A DNA stretch of 64,000 nt from Neopestalotiopsis rosae (GCA_023078685.1 JALGAS010000008.1:2294001-2358000), one strand, 5' to 3'; positions 21,432 to 33,612 are shown, counted from the first letter of the stretch. The notes: generated from the sequence alone by a model not told the origin. A program made the numbers and translations.

Positions 21432-23956
21432 TTCTACGGGATGCTATGTCCCTCAAATACAGTCTGTATAATAAGTGTGCTATATATGCGCTCGTCTAGG
21501 TTCCGTTAGCATAACCAAAGTCAAAATTACTTGTATGAAACTGCAGGTGTAGCGAATGCAAATAAACTTTGGGAAAGCTTCTCTCACCTGGTCACTCTGG
21601 GGTTGGAAATGTTTGATATAAGCATCATGAAGACATGAAAAACTGCGGCACGAGGGGGGTCGCAATCGCAACAGCCGCGGTCCAGAAGCCAATGAACTAT
21701 CAATGGAAAGTAGAAATTCCAAGTTAAGGAGTTGATTCTTTCCGACTGGATGCGAAGAGGGAAAACAATTGCCCTCACATATGCGGGTCCTGATGTAGAG
21801 AAAAATCTAGATGTGATAGGACACGCGTTTCAATGTTCCTTGCAATGTGCGATCTTTGACGAACCGCTTGTAGGTATCCGAGAGCAACTGCAATGAGGCA
21901 CTGCCAACCTCAATCAAAGTGGAACTGGAGTCGTGGAAAGATAGCTGTCCGTCAGTGATGTCTCGGTAGTTTCAGGGTCGATAGTAATATGAAGGTTGGT
22001 CTGCATCGGTCCATCAACGATCTGATTGGAGAAACCCGAAGTACAGTTAAATATTGAGTTACCAACACGTTTGTAGAAAGGCGAAAAACAGGGGGGTTTC
22101 GATCTTCTTATAACGGCATAGGCGAGATCTTGCGGATTACGCGGTGTTTTTTTTTTCTCAGTCAAAGATCCTGCACTGAGAATAACTGCTGCGCCCTTGC
22201 CGAAAACATAAGATAGAATGGGTTGCGCAAGGTTGGGCTGACCCAATGACTACTCGTGTCGAAGATATGTAGGTGTGACTGGGAGCTGCACCCATATTGG
22301 TGCCTGGGTGCCTGTTCTCGGTCGATTTCACCGGTTTCCTCTCTTAAGCACTGCGAGACGCCTGGCCGAGCGGGGTGTAGCGGCCTACAATTGGCTGATG
22401 CGTCACACGTCCTTTCGTAGTTTCCGTGGCCCAGTTCTGCGAGAGCCGTATCCAGGGTGGTACAGGCGTAAGTCATTTGTAGGGCTCTGGCCTTTTGATG
22501 ACGGGTGGAAAATGGCGGAGCAGTGCGTGAGAGAAGGAGGAGCTGACCCAGGAGACGACCCTCACTGGTATTCCGGCAGGGGTGCGCTCCTACTGCATTA
22601 CACATTTTTGGCAGCGGTTGGCGGCATAAATAGCCACTATGTTCCTCTTGGAACGACTGGGATTTCGACGACAACTGAATGTGGCGTATCGTTACACGAG
22701 GATCATTGTATTAGTCGGACATATCTTCAAGGATCGCATTGTCAGCTTTTGGAAGGTACAGCTGTAAAAAAGAATGCTAGAGATTCGCGACTCTCGCTCT
22801 CAGCTAATTACGCACGATCTGCAGCTCGGTCTCGGTCGACCTTACATGGCATGAGTCGGACGAACTATAGGCGTACAACAACGGCACGGCAGGAATGCTT
22901 ACGCGAGCCCTCGCTCAGGGTTCTCGGATGTTGGGTTCAATGTCCTAGGTTGAGCCGATTGGTCTGTGTTGTGAGGCAGGTTGGGTGAAATTTTTCCTCT
23001 CTCTTTCTTTCTATGAATAGACCCCAGAAACCCAGGATCGACAACCTGGGGATCGATCCTATGGAGGGGCCGTGGATAGTCGCCAAGGCCGACGGGAAGC
23101 AGATCACGCTCAACCCTTTGAAACGGAGCAGATTTCTTCTATTCATAAGAAATGCTGAAACTGATTTATTGAACGTCTTGTTGTATTTCCTCTGTCAATA
23201 ATCACTGTCAGAATTTCAAGGAGTTTAAAGTCAGGATACTAGCCATGAGATTATAGAGCGAACAACGGGTTTGGCTGCTTGCCTCGAAAACCTTCGTTCA
23301 CATCTGCCGAGAGGATTTGCTGCAGGACCGCCTTGGCATCCTCGCAACGAGGCATATGGTGGATCCAGGACGAAGGAGGAAAGTACGTGATTCAAGACCA
23401 TGCAGTATCATATTCAAAATGCTGTTTGCCTTCATGCCAGGAGACGTGGTCCGACCAAAACATGTTGATCCGATATTGAAGAACGAGACTGCCATTTATC
23501 CAAAACTTGTTGGTTCAAGAAGCAGTCTGTGAATTCTCTGGCAGGAGTGTTCCACCAGATCAACTTGGTTGGCCAGTACAGGCAGGTACCGTAGAGCATC
23601 AACAGCATGGTCTCAGTGGAAGCTCGGCATGCTTAGCGCCCTATTACCCATTAAACCCGCTGAGTATAGGCGATGGGGGGCGCTATGAGCGCTAACTTAA
23701 TTCCGTCAGGTACCATTCCAGTGGGCGCTTGGCCGGCGTCGCCGACCTAACGCTCGGTATCCATGTCCCAATTTGCATACCTAACCATTGGGTCCTCCTG
23801 CTTGTATGTGAGCACGCGTCAAACGCGGCCGCGTCTCCAATCACGATATTTGATACTATCACCAGCCCCAGTCCCCGCGCTCTGGACTTTGGCGCCCCTG
23901 TTGGATTGATCGCTCGCAGGCGGTTTTTTACTCGTGCCTCGAAGGCAATTGAGAAT
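21432..23956. other. Divergent region between GNAT gene and CENP-I with coding-like fragments
   Basis: The region is 2.5 kb long. A plus-strand frame at about 22275-22988 stays open for 237 codons, and a minus-strand frame at 23251-23513 has one internal TGA. Neither matches a family I recognise. They may be remnants of lost genes or chance frames. The promoters of both flanking genes must lie here. Confidence 0.45.
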
Positions 23957-26441
23957 ATGCCCTCATTATCTGATCAAGCTGCCGCTGGGAGTCGGGCTCT
24001 ATTGCAAGATAGCTTGTCCGATGTAGTTCAAGGTATGCCAAGACGCGAGATGACTGTATCTAACCTCTTCACCACAATAAACATTGGCGCCCACACCTAC
24101 CCAAATGTTTTTGCAAACGACCAAGCTGACAACTGAGTTGATGTGATAAGCTTCCAAGGTGCCGGCAAAACGTCGCGGGGCCAATATCAAACCCACTGTC
24201 GAGACGCTTGCGTCTGAATGCTATGACAAGGGCCTTCTGCCAGATGCCCTCAGTGAACTGATCGATCTCATCATTCATCCGAGTCATCTCGACCAGGCCA
24301 GTCTGAATAGCATCATCAGAAACTTATACCCAGCATCATCTATCGATGGCCGATTAATCATCAAGATCGTGGGCTGTCTGGGTCATGGCGTCCTAAAGCC
24401 CTCCTTGGGCATCCAAGCAGCGCTGCTAAAGTGGCTGATCATGACCCATCATGTCACCAAGGACCAGGATACTCTGTCCAAGGTATACGCGGTATTGTTC
24501 AACTTGCTCGATACCGCAGCCATCAGGTCTGTAACGCATCTTGAGAAAAAGTCAACGGCTCTCTGCTCACTGCTTGCAGATCACAGCTATGTCATCTTCT
24601 GGCATTGATAACGCGGCGTAGACACGTGCGTCCATATCGTATCCAGGCAGTGTAAGTGTCAACGTGAAGAGTTGGAGGCAGAGGCTGACATGATGCAGCC
24701 TGGCACTGAGTAGACAAACGGGCAATGATCCCGCCCTTACCGGTCTGCTCCGCGTTTTCAAAAATTACTACCCAGAGATTATTGTCGGTGATGCCACGCG
24801 CGGGAAGGCAGCGACGTTCAAGGTACAAATGTATTCCCTGTCTGGTTTCATGCGTCATGTTAACTCATTCAGCATCCGGACCCGGAATGGCGGGAAAGAC
24901 TGGGTGAGATTCAACAGGCCCATGCTCTATCACTGAGAGATCAGAACCAGCCTCGTGATGCGTTCCGGGTGGCCCACAGACTAGGTAACATGAGCGGCGC
25001 AAAGGAAAGCGTCATACCAGAAGTGCACACTTCTCACGCGCAAGAGGTAAGTTACATATAGAAAACCGACGACTTGCAAATACTGACTGCAAAGGACTCC
25101 ATCACTCTTGAGGAAATTGATAGTGCTGATCGGTTGGTCAATAACTTGGAGAAAATTGAGCTTCCTAATCAGCTTGTCTCGGTGCTGGCAGACCCTTTGC
25201 TGCAGAAGCTCATGCTACTCCGACCCAACGAAGCCTACGAATCACGCATCACAAATTGGTTGACATCGTACACAGAAGATGTGGTGCGCGGCGAGCCTAC
25301 AAGCACGGCTGAGCTTATGAGCTTTCTTGAAGTGATACAGGATTATGTCTCGACTACTAGAGATGATCCACTCGCCCCAGCGCTCTTGTCCTTTTTCAGC
25401 TCCTACCTGACGGTGTGGGATGGCAAGACGGGCAGTGAGCTCATACTGAATATATTATCCCATGCAAGCATACCCCAAACGGGGTTTTCTAGTAAGAAAA
25501 TATCGGCTATGGTAGCTGCGAGATGCTAATGGTTGGCAGGTTTGTATGGGGCGATATTTTCACCTCTTGAAAGAAAGCTACTTGATGGTAGTATCGAAAC
25601 CCAGCTCGAGCTGCTCGCCTGCTATACAGCCCTTTTGCGAAATTGGGTAACAATCTTCTTGGCGAAAGAGACGGATACCACATATGGTCCAGTCATGTCC
25701 GACCTCGTGCGTCATGTTAACAAGCTCTGTCTCACACTCATTCAGACATCGTCAAGCACATCAACGCTCTCCAAGATACTGGACTTTTACGAGGTGACGG
25801 CATACATGGTCTCAACGCCACGATTGAGAAGACGTGCTCGGGTTGACATACCTTCTCCGGCCCTCGTCTATATGCTTCATTTCAGCTCATCTTCCGTATC
25901 AGTCTCACGTCTATGCGGCATCTTGGCGCAGTACAAGGAGGGATTCCAAGCTGCAATGACAAGCTCGCGTACTGCGTATCCCGCAGCTTATGTCAATGGC
26001 TTCAACGGATTTCTCATGGACATTTGCAATTGTCTATGGCGCTCAAAGGCATTCAACAACACCGACGCCAACGCGCATGGCTGCCTGGTGCCAGATAGTA
26101 TAAGAATTGCTCTGGCCAGTTACGTTTCTTCGCTGAAGAATGGAAGCAATCTCTCGTCCATGTTCACATTGTCGGCTTCTGCAACACTTGGCCTCATGGC
26201 AACAACTTACCTGCGCGAATTGGAAGACATTGAAATGGAACAGGGCTCAGATGGGCTCGATACCCGACATGCAGGTCCTGCCACGAGGACAAGTCTCATT
26301 GCGCTCGGCAAAAATGGCGGGGTTAGCTTGACTTGGGATGAATTCAGGCTGGGCGTGATAGGGTACTTGGAACAGCAGCATCTAGAAGGTGTTGGACGAC
26401 TAATGCATAGCACAATGACGACGCTGATGAATAAGAAGTAA
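23957..26441 (+). CDS. mis6: Inner kinetochore protein CENP-I / Mis6
   Basis: Seven exons (23957-24032, 24151-24526, 24580-24651, 24699-24822, 24873-25046, 25095-25491, 25540-26441) give 706 aa. CENP-I/Mis6 is part of the constitutive centromere-associated network and helps load or maintain CENP-A nucleosomes. The model recovers family-like blocks: QASKVPAKRRG across the first intron, KGLLPDALSELIDLI, DQASLNSIIRNLYP, GCLGHGVLKPSLGIQAALLKWL, SQLCHLLALITRRRHVRPYR and RQTGNDPALTGLLRVFKNYYPEII. The protein is helical with no catalytic residues, as expected of a scaffold. The start at 23957 (MPSLSD) gives a short N-terminus in phase with exon 2; an upstream extension of the frame looks non-coding. 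Two donors (GTCTGT, GTACAA) are non-consensus. All exon phases close. Confidence 0.9.
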
Positions 26442-26869
26442 AGATGGACTGCCAGTGTTTTCCTGGCAGTGAGAATCAAAAGTGTCAAATGAACGTCTAT
26501 GAAAAAGAAATAAGACCTATATGAACCGGCGTTGACGCCTTCGTCATGTCCTCTATCCCATGTTGAACAGGGTATCTTTTGCATGCATGTTAAGTACACC
26601 CAAAAACCAAAAACCAAACCTCGACCATCCCTTTCTTATACCTTCAGCCTGGTGATGAAACCCCGACTTTTCGTGCCATAATGCCGTTAGCAACTCCAAA
26701 AACACCTTTGCCATGCGTTGAGCTTTTGACTCCTCTCCCTTGAGCTTTTAAAGAGCCCACCTCAAAACTGTTAGATGCAGGTTAAATGCACCCAAATAAG
26801 CCATTTACTTCTTTTTAACAACCATGGCCCCCGGAAGACTTCTCGTGACCGTGATGAATTTTCTGGTTT
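26442..26869. other. Convergent intergenic region, CENP-I / CAF16
   Basis: About 430 bases separate two stop codons. A small direct repeat (CCAAAAA twice, near 26600-26613) is the only pattern seen. The region presumably holds the two 3' ends. Confidence 0.6.
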
Positions 26870-27715
26870 CTAGGTGCTCTTCTCGGTGCTCTCGTCGCCA
26901 TAGCCTCCGAAGCCGCCGATGATGTAGCTCTTGCCGGCGTTGCCCAGCTTGCCGTGGTTCCGGGGCCCGCGGCTCTGGAGGTCCGACTTGAGCCAGCCGA
27001 GCACGAGCTCGCCGAGCTGGCTGTTGCCGGTGCTGGTGCCTTGGGTGTCGCCGAGGAACTGGGAGGCGGGCCCCCACTCGCGGACGGTGCCCAGGTGCAT
27101 GTGGACGAGGTGGGTGGGCCAACCCGCGAGGTTGTCGAGGATGTGGGTGGCGTAGACAATGGTGCACTCGCGGATCTCGGTCTCATGCTTGAGCCAGCCG
27201 AGGAACTCGGCGCGGCTGAGCACGTCGAGGTCGACGGTGATCTCGTCGAGCAGGAGGACGGTCCAAGGGCGGATGAGGCCCATGGCGAGCTGCACGCGGC
27301 GCCGCTCGCCGTCGGACACGGCGTGCATGCGCCACTCGGTGTCAATGTCGAGCACGCCCACCAGCTCGTCGCGCCGCTCCGGGTACGCGTCGCCGCCCAC
27401 GGACCGCAGCAGCTCGTGCACGCCAATGTCGGTCCGCACGATCGGGTTCAGCACCCACTCCAGGCCCAGGTAGGTCACGCCCTCGAGGCCGTCCTTGAAC
27501 GGGTCCGCGCCCGAGACCTTGATGCTGCCGCCGGGCGCGAGCCTCTTGCCCGCCAGCAGCCGGAGCAGCGTCGTCTTGCCAGCGCCGTTGGCACCAATCA
27601 GCAGCGTGCGTGAGCGCGGTGGCACATTGAGAGAAATATTGTTCACACCCGTGGAGTAGTCTGGAAAGGTGTAGGTAAGGTCCGAGACTGAGATTTCCGG
27701 TGCTGGAGGTGCCAT
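26870..27715 (-). CDS. caf16: Soluble ABC ATPase, CAF16-like
   Basis: This is a single exon of 281 aa. It is one nucleotide-binding domain with no membrane segment, as in yeast Caf16, a CCR4-NOT-associated ABC protein of poorly known function. The Walker A is GANGAGKTT (residues 41-49), the signature is SDGERRR (134-140) in place of the canonical LSGGQ, the Walker B is LLLDE (154-158), and the switch His is 191 in ATHILD. The family also includes plant and algal ABCI proteins with the same SxGxRRR signature. The C-terminal 40 residues are Gly-rich (IIGGFGGYG). GC content is clearly higher than in flanking DNA. The ATG at 27713-27715 starts a normal first strand of the domain. Confidence 0.92.
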   Translation of the reverse strand: MAPPAPEISVSDLTYTFPDYSTGVNNISLNVPPRSRTLLIGANGAGKTTLLRLLAGKRLAPGGSIKVSGADPFKDGLEGVTYLGLEWVLNPIVRTDIGVHELLRSVGGDAYPERRDELVGVLDIDTEWRMHAVSDGERRRVQLAMGLIRPWTVLLLDEITVDLDVLSRAEFLGWLKHETEIRECTIVYATHILDNLAGWPTHLVHMHLGTVREWGPASQFLGDTQGTSTGNSQLGELVLGWLKSDLQSRGPRNHGKLGNAGKSYIIGGFGGYGDESTEKST

Positions 27716-28273
27716 TTTGGTCTTGGTATTTGATGTGACACTGCTTGTTGGGCCTGCGGATACTCAGAAGTGATTGATGTAAAAGGATGAGGGGAAAATC
27801 AGCACAAGAAGAAGTAGCAGGTTTTTCAAAGTGCCAGCGGCTGAATTGCGTCGTTTTTGGGAAATCTTTTACGTATACGGGGGTTTCTCAAGGGTCCGGG
27901 ATTTGCCTACTACTGGAGTGGATGATGCCATTGACTCAATTCCAGGGATTCAAAGCAAAAACTCCGCCCAACTTTGGCGTCCGGCTACGGACCTTACCGA
28001 CGAAAGCGCCAAGTGAACAAGACGAGAAACCACCCGGAGCCGCCCAGCAATCCACATTCTTCAGACTCTACACGACACTATTGATGAAATATTCATATGA
28101 GTTGTATATAATTATTGGGGGGGAAACTGCAGTAGACCACTGAATATGTGTTGAGAACATGCTTGAAGTAGCACTTTCTTTTCGTCACAATCAATCATTA
28201 TCATTATATACTTCTCTAGGTTAGGTAGTCTTGATGTTGAATCTATCCCGTCTGTATATGTCTCTCGTACCTT
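27716..28273. other. CAF16 promoter and 3' flank of the deaminase gene
   Basis: This stretch of 558 bases contains a 118-codon plus-strand frame (about 27787-28143) with no domain. I see no supported gene; the region probably holds the CAF16 promoter. Confidence 0.55.
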
Positions 28274-29323
28274 TTATGCATATGCGTCTATTCCCGATAG
28301 CAGTTCCTTTTTCCTCTCTTCTGGCAAGAAACTAGCATGAATAGAGTTGCGGGCCAGCCCTCGCATCTTTTCGAGGCCAAAGCCAAATACCTCACTAACC
28401 CGAACGTACTCGTCCAGGCAATCCGCCCCAAACATGGCCGGGTCGTCAGAGTTCAAGGTGCATAAGAGCCCGCGGTCCAGGTACAGGGGCAGCGGGTGCG
28501 CCTCGACGGCGGGACAGCATCCCGTCAGGACGTTGGAGGTGACGTTGATCTCGAGCGGAACCTGCTGCTCCGCCAGCATGCCCATGAGCTCCTCGTCGTG
28601 CTGGGCCGCCAGGCCGTGCCCGATGCGCTCGACGCGCATCGCCAGCGCCTCGCGCATCTGCAGCGGACCTTGGACGGGACCCGTGGCCTCGCCCGCGTGG
28701 GCCGTGAGCCGCAGGCCCGCCTCCTTGGCCTCGGCGTAAATGTCGCGAAACCACTCGACGGGCCCTCCCACCTCGTCGCCGCCGATGCCAACGCCGACGA
28801 TGGAGGGGAAGCGGCCCTTGAGCTCGGCGGCCAGGCGGAAGACTCTGCCCACCTCATCGGCGCCAAACTGCCGCGTCGCGTCCACGATCCAAAGGAGTGA
28901 GGGGCCGCCCAGTTCCCGCTCGACCTCGCGCCGTGCGTCCTCGACCGCCACCATGACATCTTCAACCTTGAGGTGCGATTTCCAGTGCAAAATGTTTCCC
29001 CAGGCAATGTAGACCTCGGCGTGGACGACGCCCTGGCGGTGCAGGTTGCGCAGCATCTCCCTGGTGATCACGGCATAGTCCTCGACCGTCTGCAGGCGAT
29101 CGAGGACGAGCTTGAAGGTACGCAGGAAGTGGATAAAGTCCTTGAAGACGTAGAGCGCGCGAGCCTCCTCGAGCGTCAGCGGCTTTGCATCGTGCCGCTT
29201 AGAGAGGACCACGAGCGTCTCGGGCGTGACTGTCCCTTCCAGGTGCAGATGTAGTTCGGCTTTGGGGAGACCCTGTAGCCACTGTCTTTTTGTTTTGGTC
29301 ATTGTGAATGAATGTTTGTGCAC
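28274..29323 (-). CDS. Adenosine deaminase family protein
   Basis: This is an intronless gene of 349 aa. It belongs to the metal-dependent amidohydrolase family that deaminates adenosine or adenine. Zinc-site residues are in place: ELHLHLEG (His25, His27), TAHAGE (His209, Glu212), RIGHG (His236) and NSDDP (Asp293/294). GIGGDEVGGP (180-188) resembles the adenosine-deaminase GxxGDE motif more than the adenine-deaminase pattern, so adenosine is the likelier substrate, but the exact purine is uncertain. No signal peptide is seen, so it is probably cytosolic purine salvage. Two starts are possible: 29323 (used here), or Met8 at 29302, which begins MTKTKRQWLQGLPK and fits the family better. The gene body is GC-rich, with strong bias for C/G third positions. 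Confidence 0.9.
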   Translation of the reverse strand: MHKHSFTMTKTKRQWLQGLPKAELHLHLEGTVTPETLVVLSKRHDAKPLTLEEARALYVFKDFIHFLRTFKLVLDRLQTVEDYAVITREMLRNLHRQGVVHAEVYIAWGNILHWKSHLKVEDVMVAVEDARREVERELGGPSLLWIVDATRQFGADEVGRVFRLAAELKGRFPSIVGVGIGGDEVGGPVEWFRDIYAEAKEAGLRLTAHAGEATGPVQGPLQMREALAMRVERIGHGLAAQHDEELMGMLAEQQVPLEINVTSNVLTGCCPAVEAHPLPLYLDRGLLCTLNSDDPAMFGADCLDEYVRVSEVFGFGLEKMRGLARNSIHASFLPEERKKELLSGIDAYA

Positions 29324-29662
29324 AGTAGGTTGTGGATATCATATGAATGCGTGATCTCGAGATTCGAGCCTGAAGGCAGCCACCTACAGGCAGCCAGTCA
29401 TCCAAATCTCGGCTTTCATCGGGGGTAAAGCTCCGCTATAGGAAGCGCCTATCCCGCCTAGCTCAACTGCCAACGCTTGCGATGTAAGCAATAATTCGGT
29501 TGTATTTGCAGCATTCATGTATTACATGAAAGCTTTGTTCATTTGGTCATTTGTAGCCAATATTTCCGTTTCATGTCACTTTTGTCAAGTTATGCTTGCA
29601 ATGGGCGTCACTTGATGGAAAAGATGTTCTCTGTTCTATACAAATATCTCTAGAAATCTACC
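29324..29662. other. Short intergenic region
   Basis: These 340 bases lie between the deaminase start and the stop of the Thr-rich protein gene, both on the minus strand. They presumably hold the deaminase promoter. No ORF or repeat was seen. Confidence 0.55.
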
Positions 29663-30943
29663 CTATCTGGCATCAAAACTCCAAGTCTGACCTCCATACA
29701 GTCCAGCCAACTCTGATGCATCCGCGCAAGTGACGAAGCTTTGTCCCACGATGGAAATGCTGTTCAAGTTCACGCTGCTCGGGCTCTCCTGATCAGGTGA
29801 CTGAAGGGGTTGGGATCGTGACCGTCTATCAAATAGTCAGATTCAAGTCCAGCAAAGATTGGCAGATTGAGTATGAACTTACTACTGTCGTGGTGGCTCC
29901 AGCGGCGGTCTGGGTTCCTCGTATTAGCTTTATATCTATGGTGATGCAAATTTCGAGCATGGCCTTGGTTGTGGAAGGTGAAGCACATATCAATGGGGGA
30001 AAAAACTCACAAATGTCTCGGTCGTAGCCACTGATACAGTTGCTACGAGCTGTGGAACCCTATAACATTGTTAGAAGCACGCAGTAACGCTTGTCTTGGC
30101 CACACATACGCGGTAGTGAAGACGGTGACTGTTTCCATGATCCATTCGGTATTCTCGCCGACAGGCAAGGCGGAGATGGCGACGACGACCTCGGGCGCCT
30201 CAATGCAAGTACAGACTGGGCCGATCAGGGTCGAGGGTAGAAGCTGAAGACTTTCAAAAACATCTTCTGGATCAAAGGCCGAGGTTGGACTGGGCGTAGC
30301 CGTGATGACTGTATCCAGGGTCGACTGGCCATATTGAGGCGGTGCATTCACAGCATACCCACCACCATGACCAGGGCGTAACTGGTAGCCTCCTAGGCGT
30401 CCGTGACGGCCTGAGCCTCGGTAACCGTATGAATCGCCGTGCTGTGGTCCATAGTGCTTGCGTAATCCCTTTGCGCGCTTCTCTGGGAGAATAGGGCTCA
30501 GGTCAGTGGTAAAGGCCGCATCAGTGGCGCTGACCTATTCGAGCAGTGAGTCACAGTTCACAAATAGCAGTCATGCACAAGCCCGAGAGGTATAAAATCT
30601 GCAATACACTCACTGTGACAGTTTCGGTCGCTATAGTGGACGGTGTGATAGTGACGACGGCCGTTGCCAGGAGAGTGGTCGTGGTGAAAGCATCCGTGGT
30701 GACTCCAATGGTGGACGTAACGACATTGATGAACTCTGGCCCCGCAGATTGTATCAGGGTAATCGGATTGGTCGCCCCCGGAAAGTTCTTGGAACAAAAG
30801 CTCAGAGCCGGTCCGTACTGGGCAAGGACCGAAGCGGTCGCTACTACAGGCGGAAGACCGCAAAAGGAAGGAAGATCCAAAGTCCTTTGAGAGCTAGCCA
30901 GAGACACAAGGCTAGCGAGTCCAAGAAATCGAGTGGCGGCCAT
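29663..30943 (-). CDS. Secreted Thr-rich protein, GLEYA-family N-region without GLEYA domain
   Basis: Five exons (30614-30943, 30110-30534, 30011-30059, 29883-29927, 29663-29800) give 328 aa. A signal peptide (about residues 1-18) precedes a Thr/Val-rich stalk, a dibasic site (PEKRAKG) and a His/Gly/Tyr-rich segment, followed by a short Cys pair (PVCTC). This order matches the first half of the GLEYA protein at 33613-35158 so closely that I infer paralogy. This copy stops before the ligand-binding domain, ending GLYGGQTWSFDAR. Cell-wall or extracellular location is likely; function is unknown. Exon 4 (45 nt) relies on an AAAG acceptor and exon 5 on a CTTCAG acceptor, so the C-terminus is the least certain part. 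No GPI signal is visible. Confidence 0.65.
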
Positions 30944-32045
30944 GTTTATTTTGACGAATCGAGAAGGACGGCAAAGCGCGACGAGCGTAAAAGATGATAT
31001 CAACGAAGGATTTTACACATCTGGAGCCAAGGCGATAGGCGAACTATATCAACACCTCTCATGTGGTGTGAGAGTTTCCGTTGCAAGAATTTGTCATCCA
31101 CGTTCAATGAAAATCGTTATTTCCGTTACGCGTGTCTGTGATGTAATTGGAACTTTTGGACAAGGAAAGATATAAGGGGTAGCAAATTCGTCATGATCTC
31201 GCGATGATAAGAAGCAATATACAGATATACTTAAGATTGTATCAGTCTCGGCCGCTGTCGATTATTGATGCCGTGCATATTGTGGCAAAGACGTTTTGTC
31301 GGCTACTGATAGTTCCTACGGCACAGCTCGTTTGTCTTAGTTGATTATCTCGCCCGCGTGCCCTGTCATAGCTTATCCGACATATTAATTTCAGACACCG
31401 GGAAAGGCTGAAACCATGTGCAATCTCCAAATCGTTCTGGTTAACCTTGAATCTGACAGACGGGAGCACTGATTGCTATTTCCGGGTTCCGATCGAAGAT
31501 ATAGCCTTGCGAACGACAAGCACGAGAAACGCGTTGCCGTGTAGATTCCGAACCTCACAAATTTCCTTGGCTTTGGTTGTTGTTTCAACCCAAGACTCGG
31601 CTCGTACGGACGTTACTGACCGCCAGATCAAGTTGCACAATTTCAACCTTACATCACCACCTTACCAGTCGTTTCAGTGACGCTAGTTCTCATCGTCTGG
31701 TCTAGGCCTCTCGGTCATCAGCATACACAATATTCCGACTAATGTTGAGAATTGCCACTCGAAGAATCTCAAAGGTGCAATTCGTCACAAGATCATTTCT
31801 ATATCCAAGTATGAATCGCAAAATGGGATCGAGATGGAACTGGGATCAATACAAAGGACTTGTCGCCTGGATATGGACTCATGGCTGCGAAGCCGCCGCA
31901 TAAGGTTAGCTAACCGAGCCAATCACCTCAACGCCTAGCAGCCTTGCTTACATGGAGTTATCAGCAGCAACTGAGGGGACAGCGTTAAGATAAGTCATAA
32001 CGATATGGCATCGATACCTCTTGGTATTACCGGTACACTTTCAAG
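30944..32045. other. Divergent promoter region, Thr-rich protein / GST-like gene
   Basis: About 1.1 kb lies between two divergent start codons. No gene or tRNA was seen; several short frames lack any domain. A shared regulatory region is possible. Confidence 0.55.
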
Positions 32046-33054
32046 ATGACTTCATTGGCGCCCAAGACCTTGAAAATACCCCAAATGGGGCATTTGACCC
32101 AAGATGGCTACTCTCTCTTTGTGTTCCCCTTCTCACTGTACTCCATCATGGCAAGGTATACATATATTTTAGGTCGCGCAAGCTTGCCCACAGAGTCTAA
32201 TCCCATTGATATCCATCTCCAACTCATTAACCTCCACCGAGATGAAAACCTTGCGGAAGATTATCTCTTGAACGTCAACCCCAAAGGACAGGTCCGTACG
32301 CGCCTCGCTGCTGAGCTGTGTTGAACTTCTCATTGACATGAAAAATTGACAAGGTACCTGCTCTTACAGGGCCTGATCTAGCGATACCTTTAACCAATAG
32401 CCTGGACATCTCCTATTGGCTTTGCAGTCACTTTCCTGACCTGCTCCCAGGGGCGCATAAGACGGAGATCCAGGAACTGCTGTCGCGGTTGCACAGCTTT
32501 GAGGGCCTCTCGCTCTCGGTGCCATCAAAGGCTGACCGCCAGGAGGGAGTGCCAAATCCATCATTGGAGGGTTTTCTGGCACGACCCGACCTGAGCCCGG
32601 AATACAAACGCGCATTGGAGTATAAGAATAAATTGTGAGTTTCTAAACCGAGATTGTCCCTCATGAGACTGAGAACCTACCGCCTGATACGCGTACACAA
32701 TACAGCCACCAAGAAACTCAAGAACCAGCGCTCTGGGAAGAAAACGTCGAGGCAGCCGAGAGACGTGCAAGGTCATTGTTCGACGAGGTGATGAAGATCC
32801 GTCACAACGCCTCGGGCGGTGACGATGATGCAAGATCCTGGATCTTTGGCGACGCAGCGACCGTGCTGGACGCGCATCTCGTGCCGCTGATTGCTCGCCT
32901 GCTGGACTGCGGGCGAACGGACCTGGTGCCGGATGAGCTGCAAAAGTATGCCTTGGAAGCCATGCGCCGGCCTGAATACCAGGCTGTCACACACGGCCGC
33001 CGCACGATCTGGGATATCTCCCTTGGACATGTGCATCTGCTAAAGGACTTTTAG
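32046..33054 (+). CDS. Glutathione S-transferase-like protein
   Basis: Three exons (32046-32291, 32354-32634, 32706-33054) give 291 aa. The N-terminal half is a thioredoxin-fold GST domain: the strand LFVFPFSLYSIMARYTYILGR (residues ~24-44) is followed by NLAEDYLLNVNPKGQVPALTG, where NPKGQVPAL is the classic cis-Pro loop. The C-terminal half is a helical GST-C region with WIFGDAATVLDAHLVPLIARLL, the usual N-capping-box helix. The family conjugates glutathione to electrophiles or reduces peroxides; the substrate here is unknown. A catalytic Tyr/Ser/Cys is not obvious, though Ser30 and Ser33 are candidates. The first intron ends in AAG, rebuilding the PKGQ-VPAL motif. The gene sits between the two paralogous secreted-protein genes. 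The N-terminal 20 residues are unusual and could hide an earlier start or a small intron. Confidence 0.75.
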
Positions 33055-33612
33055 CGCTTGCACAGCAACGATCAAAATGTTTTCTGCTTTATGAGATGGC
33101 GAAGTGAGCTTTTGGTAAGAAGTAAATATTATTATATTAGTGCTTGACCATCAGTGTGAAACAAATTCGTGACGCCTTGTTGTCCAAATGTTCTTGAAGC
33201 AGGAAGCATGAATAAGTATTGGTCAGCATACCTGGGAAATGAAAGCAGCTCGTGGACATACAAACCATTCATGATCGATCATCATGTAATCAAAGTTTTC
33301 TTTACTGGAGCCGTATACTTGTGTCATCTTTCTTCGCTCTTCGTAATGTCGCCAATCATGTCGTGTGTCTTTGGGTGGATGTCTGTATGAGTTTTCCGCA
33401 ACCCGGGAGCTTGTGGGAGAAGGTTCGTGTCAATGCCGCTGTAATTTAATGTGCCGTCTGTCACGACGCGTTTCAACTATCACATCCTTCAATTTCCCTC
33501 CGTCCCATGGTCAAGATCTGCTATAAAAAGAACAGGATAGTACATAGGTAGTTTTGTATGGGAGGGTGTCAGCAGGTTTAGCTCGGAGTTTATCTCGCAC
33601 TCTTTTTTCAAC
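33055..33612. other. Promoter region of the GLEYA protein gene
   Basis: This 558-base region between two plus-strand genes should hold the GST-like 3' end and the GLEYA gene promoter. TATAAAAAG occurs at about 33522, roughly 90 bases before the ATG, and could be a TATA element. No ORF was seen. Confidence 0.5.

Noticed and set aside
22335..22400. tRNA-like A-box sequence (CTGGCCGAGCGG)
   Set aside because: No matching B-box, anticodon stem or acceptor pairing follows within tRNA length.
26954..27613. 219-codon plus-strand frame opposite CAF16
   Set aside because: Antisense shadow of a GC-rich real gene; the minus strand carries all ABC motifs.
28347..29254. Plus-strand frames opposite the deaminase
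   Set aside because: GC-rich shadow frames; zinc-site motifs are on the minus strand.
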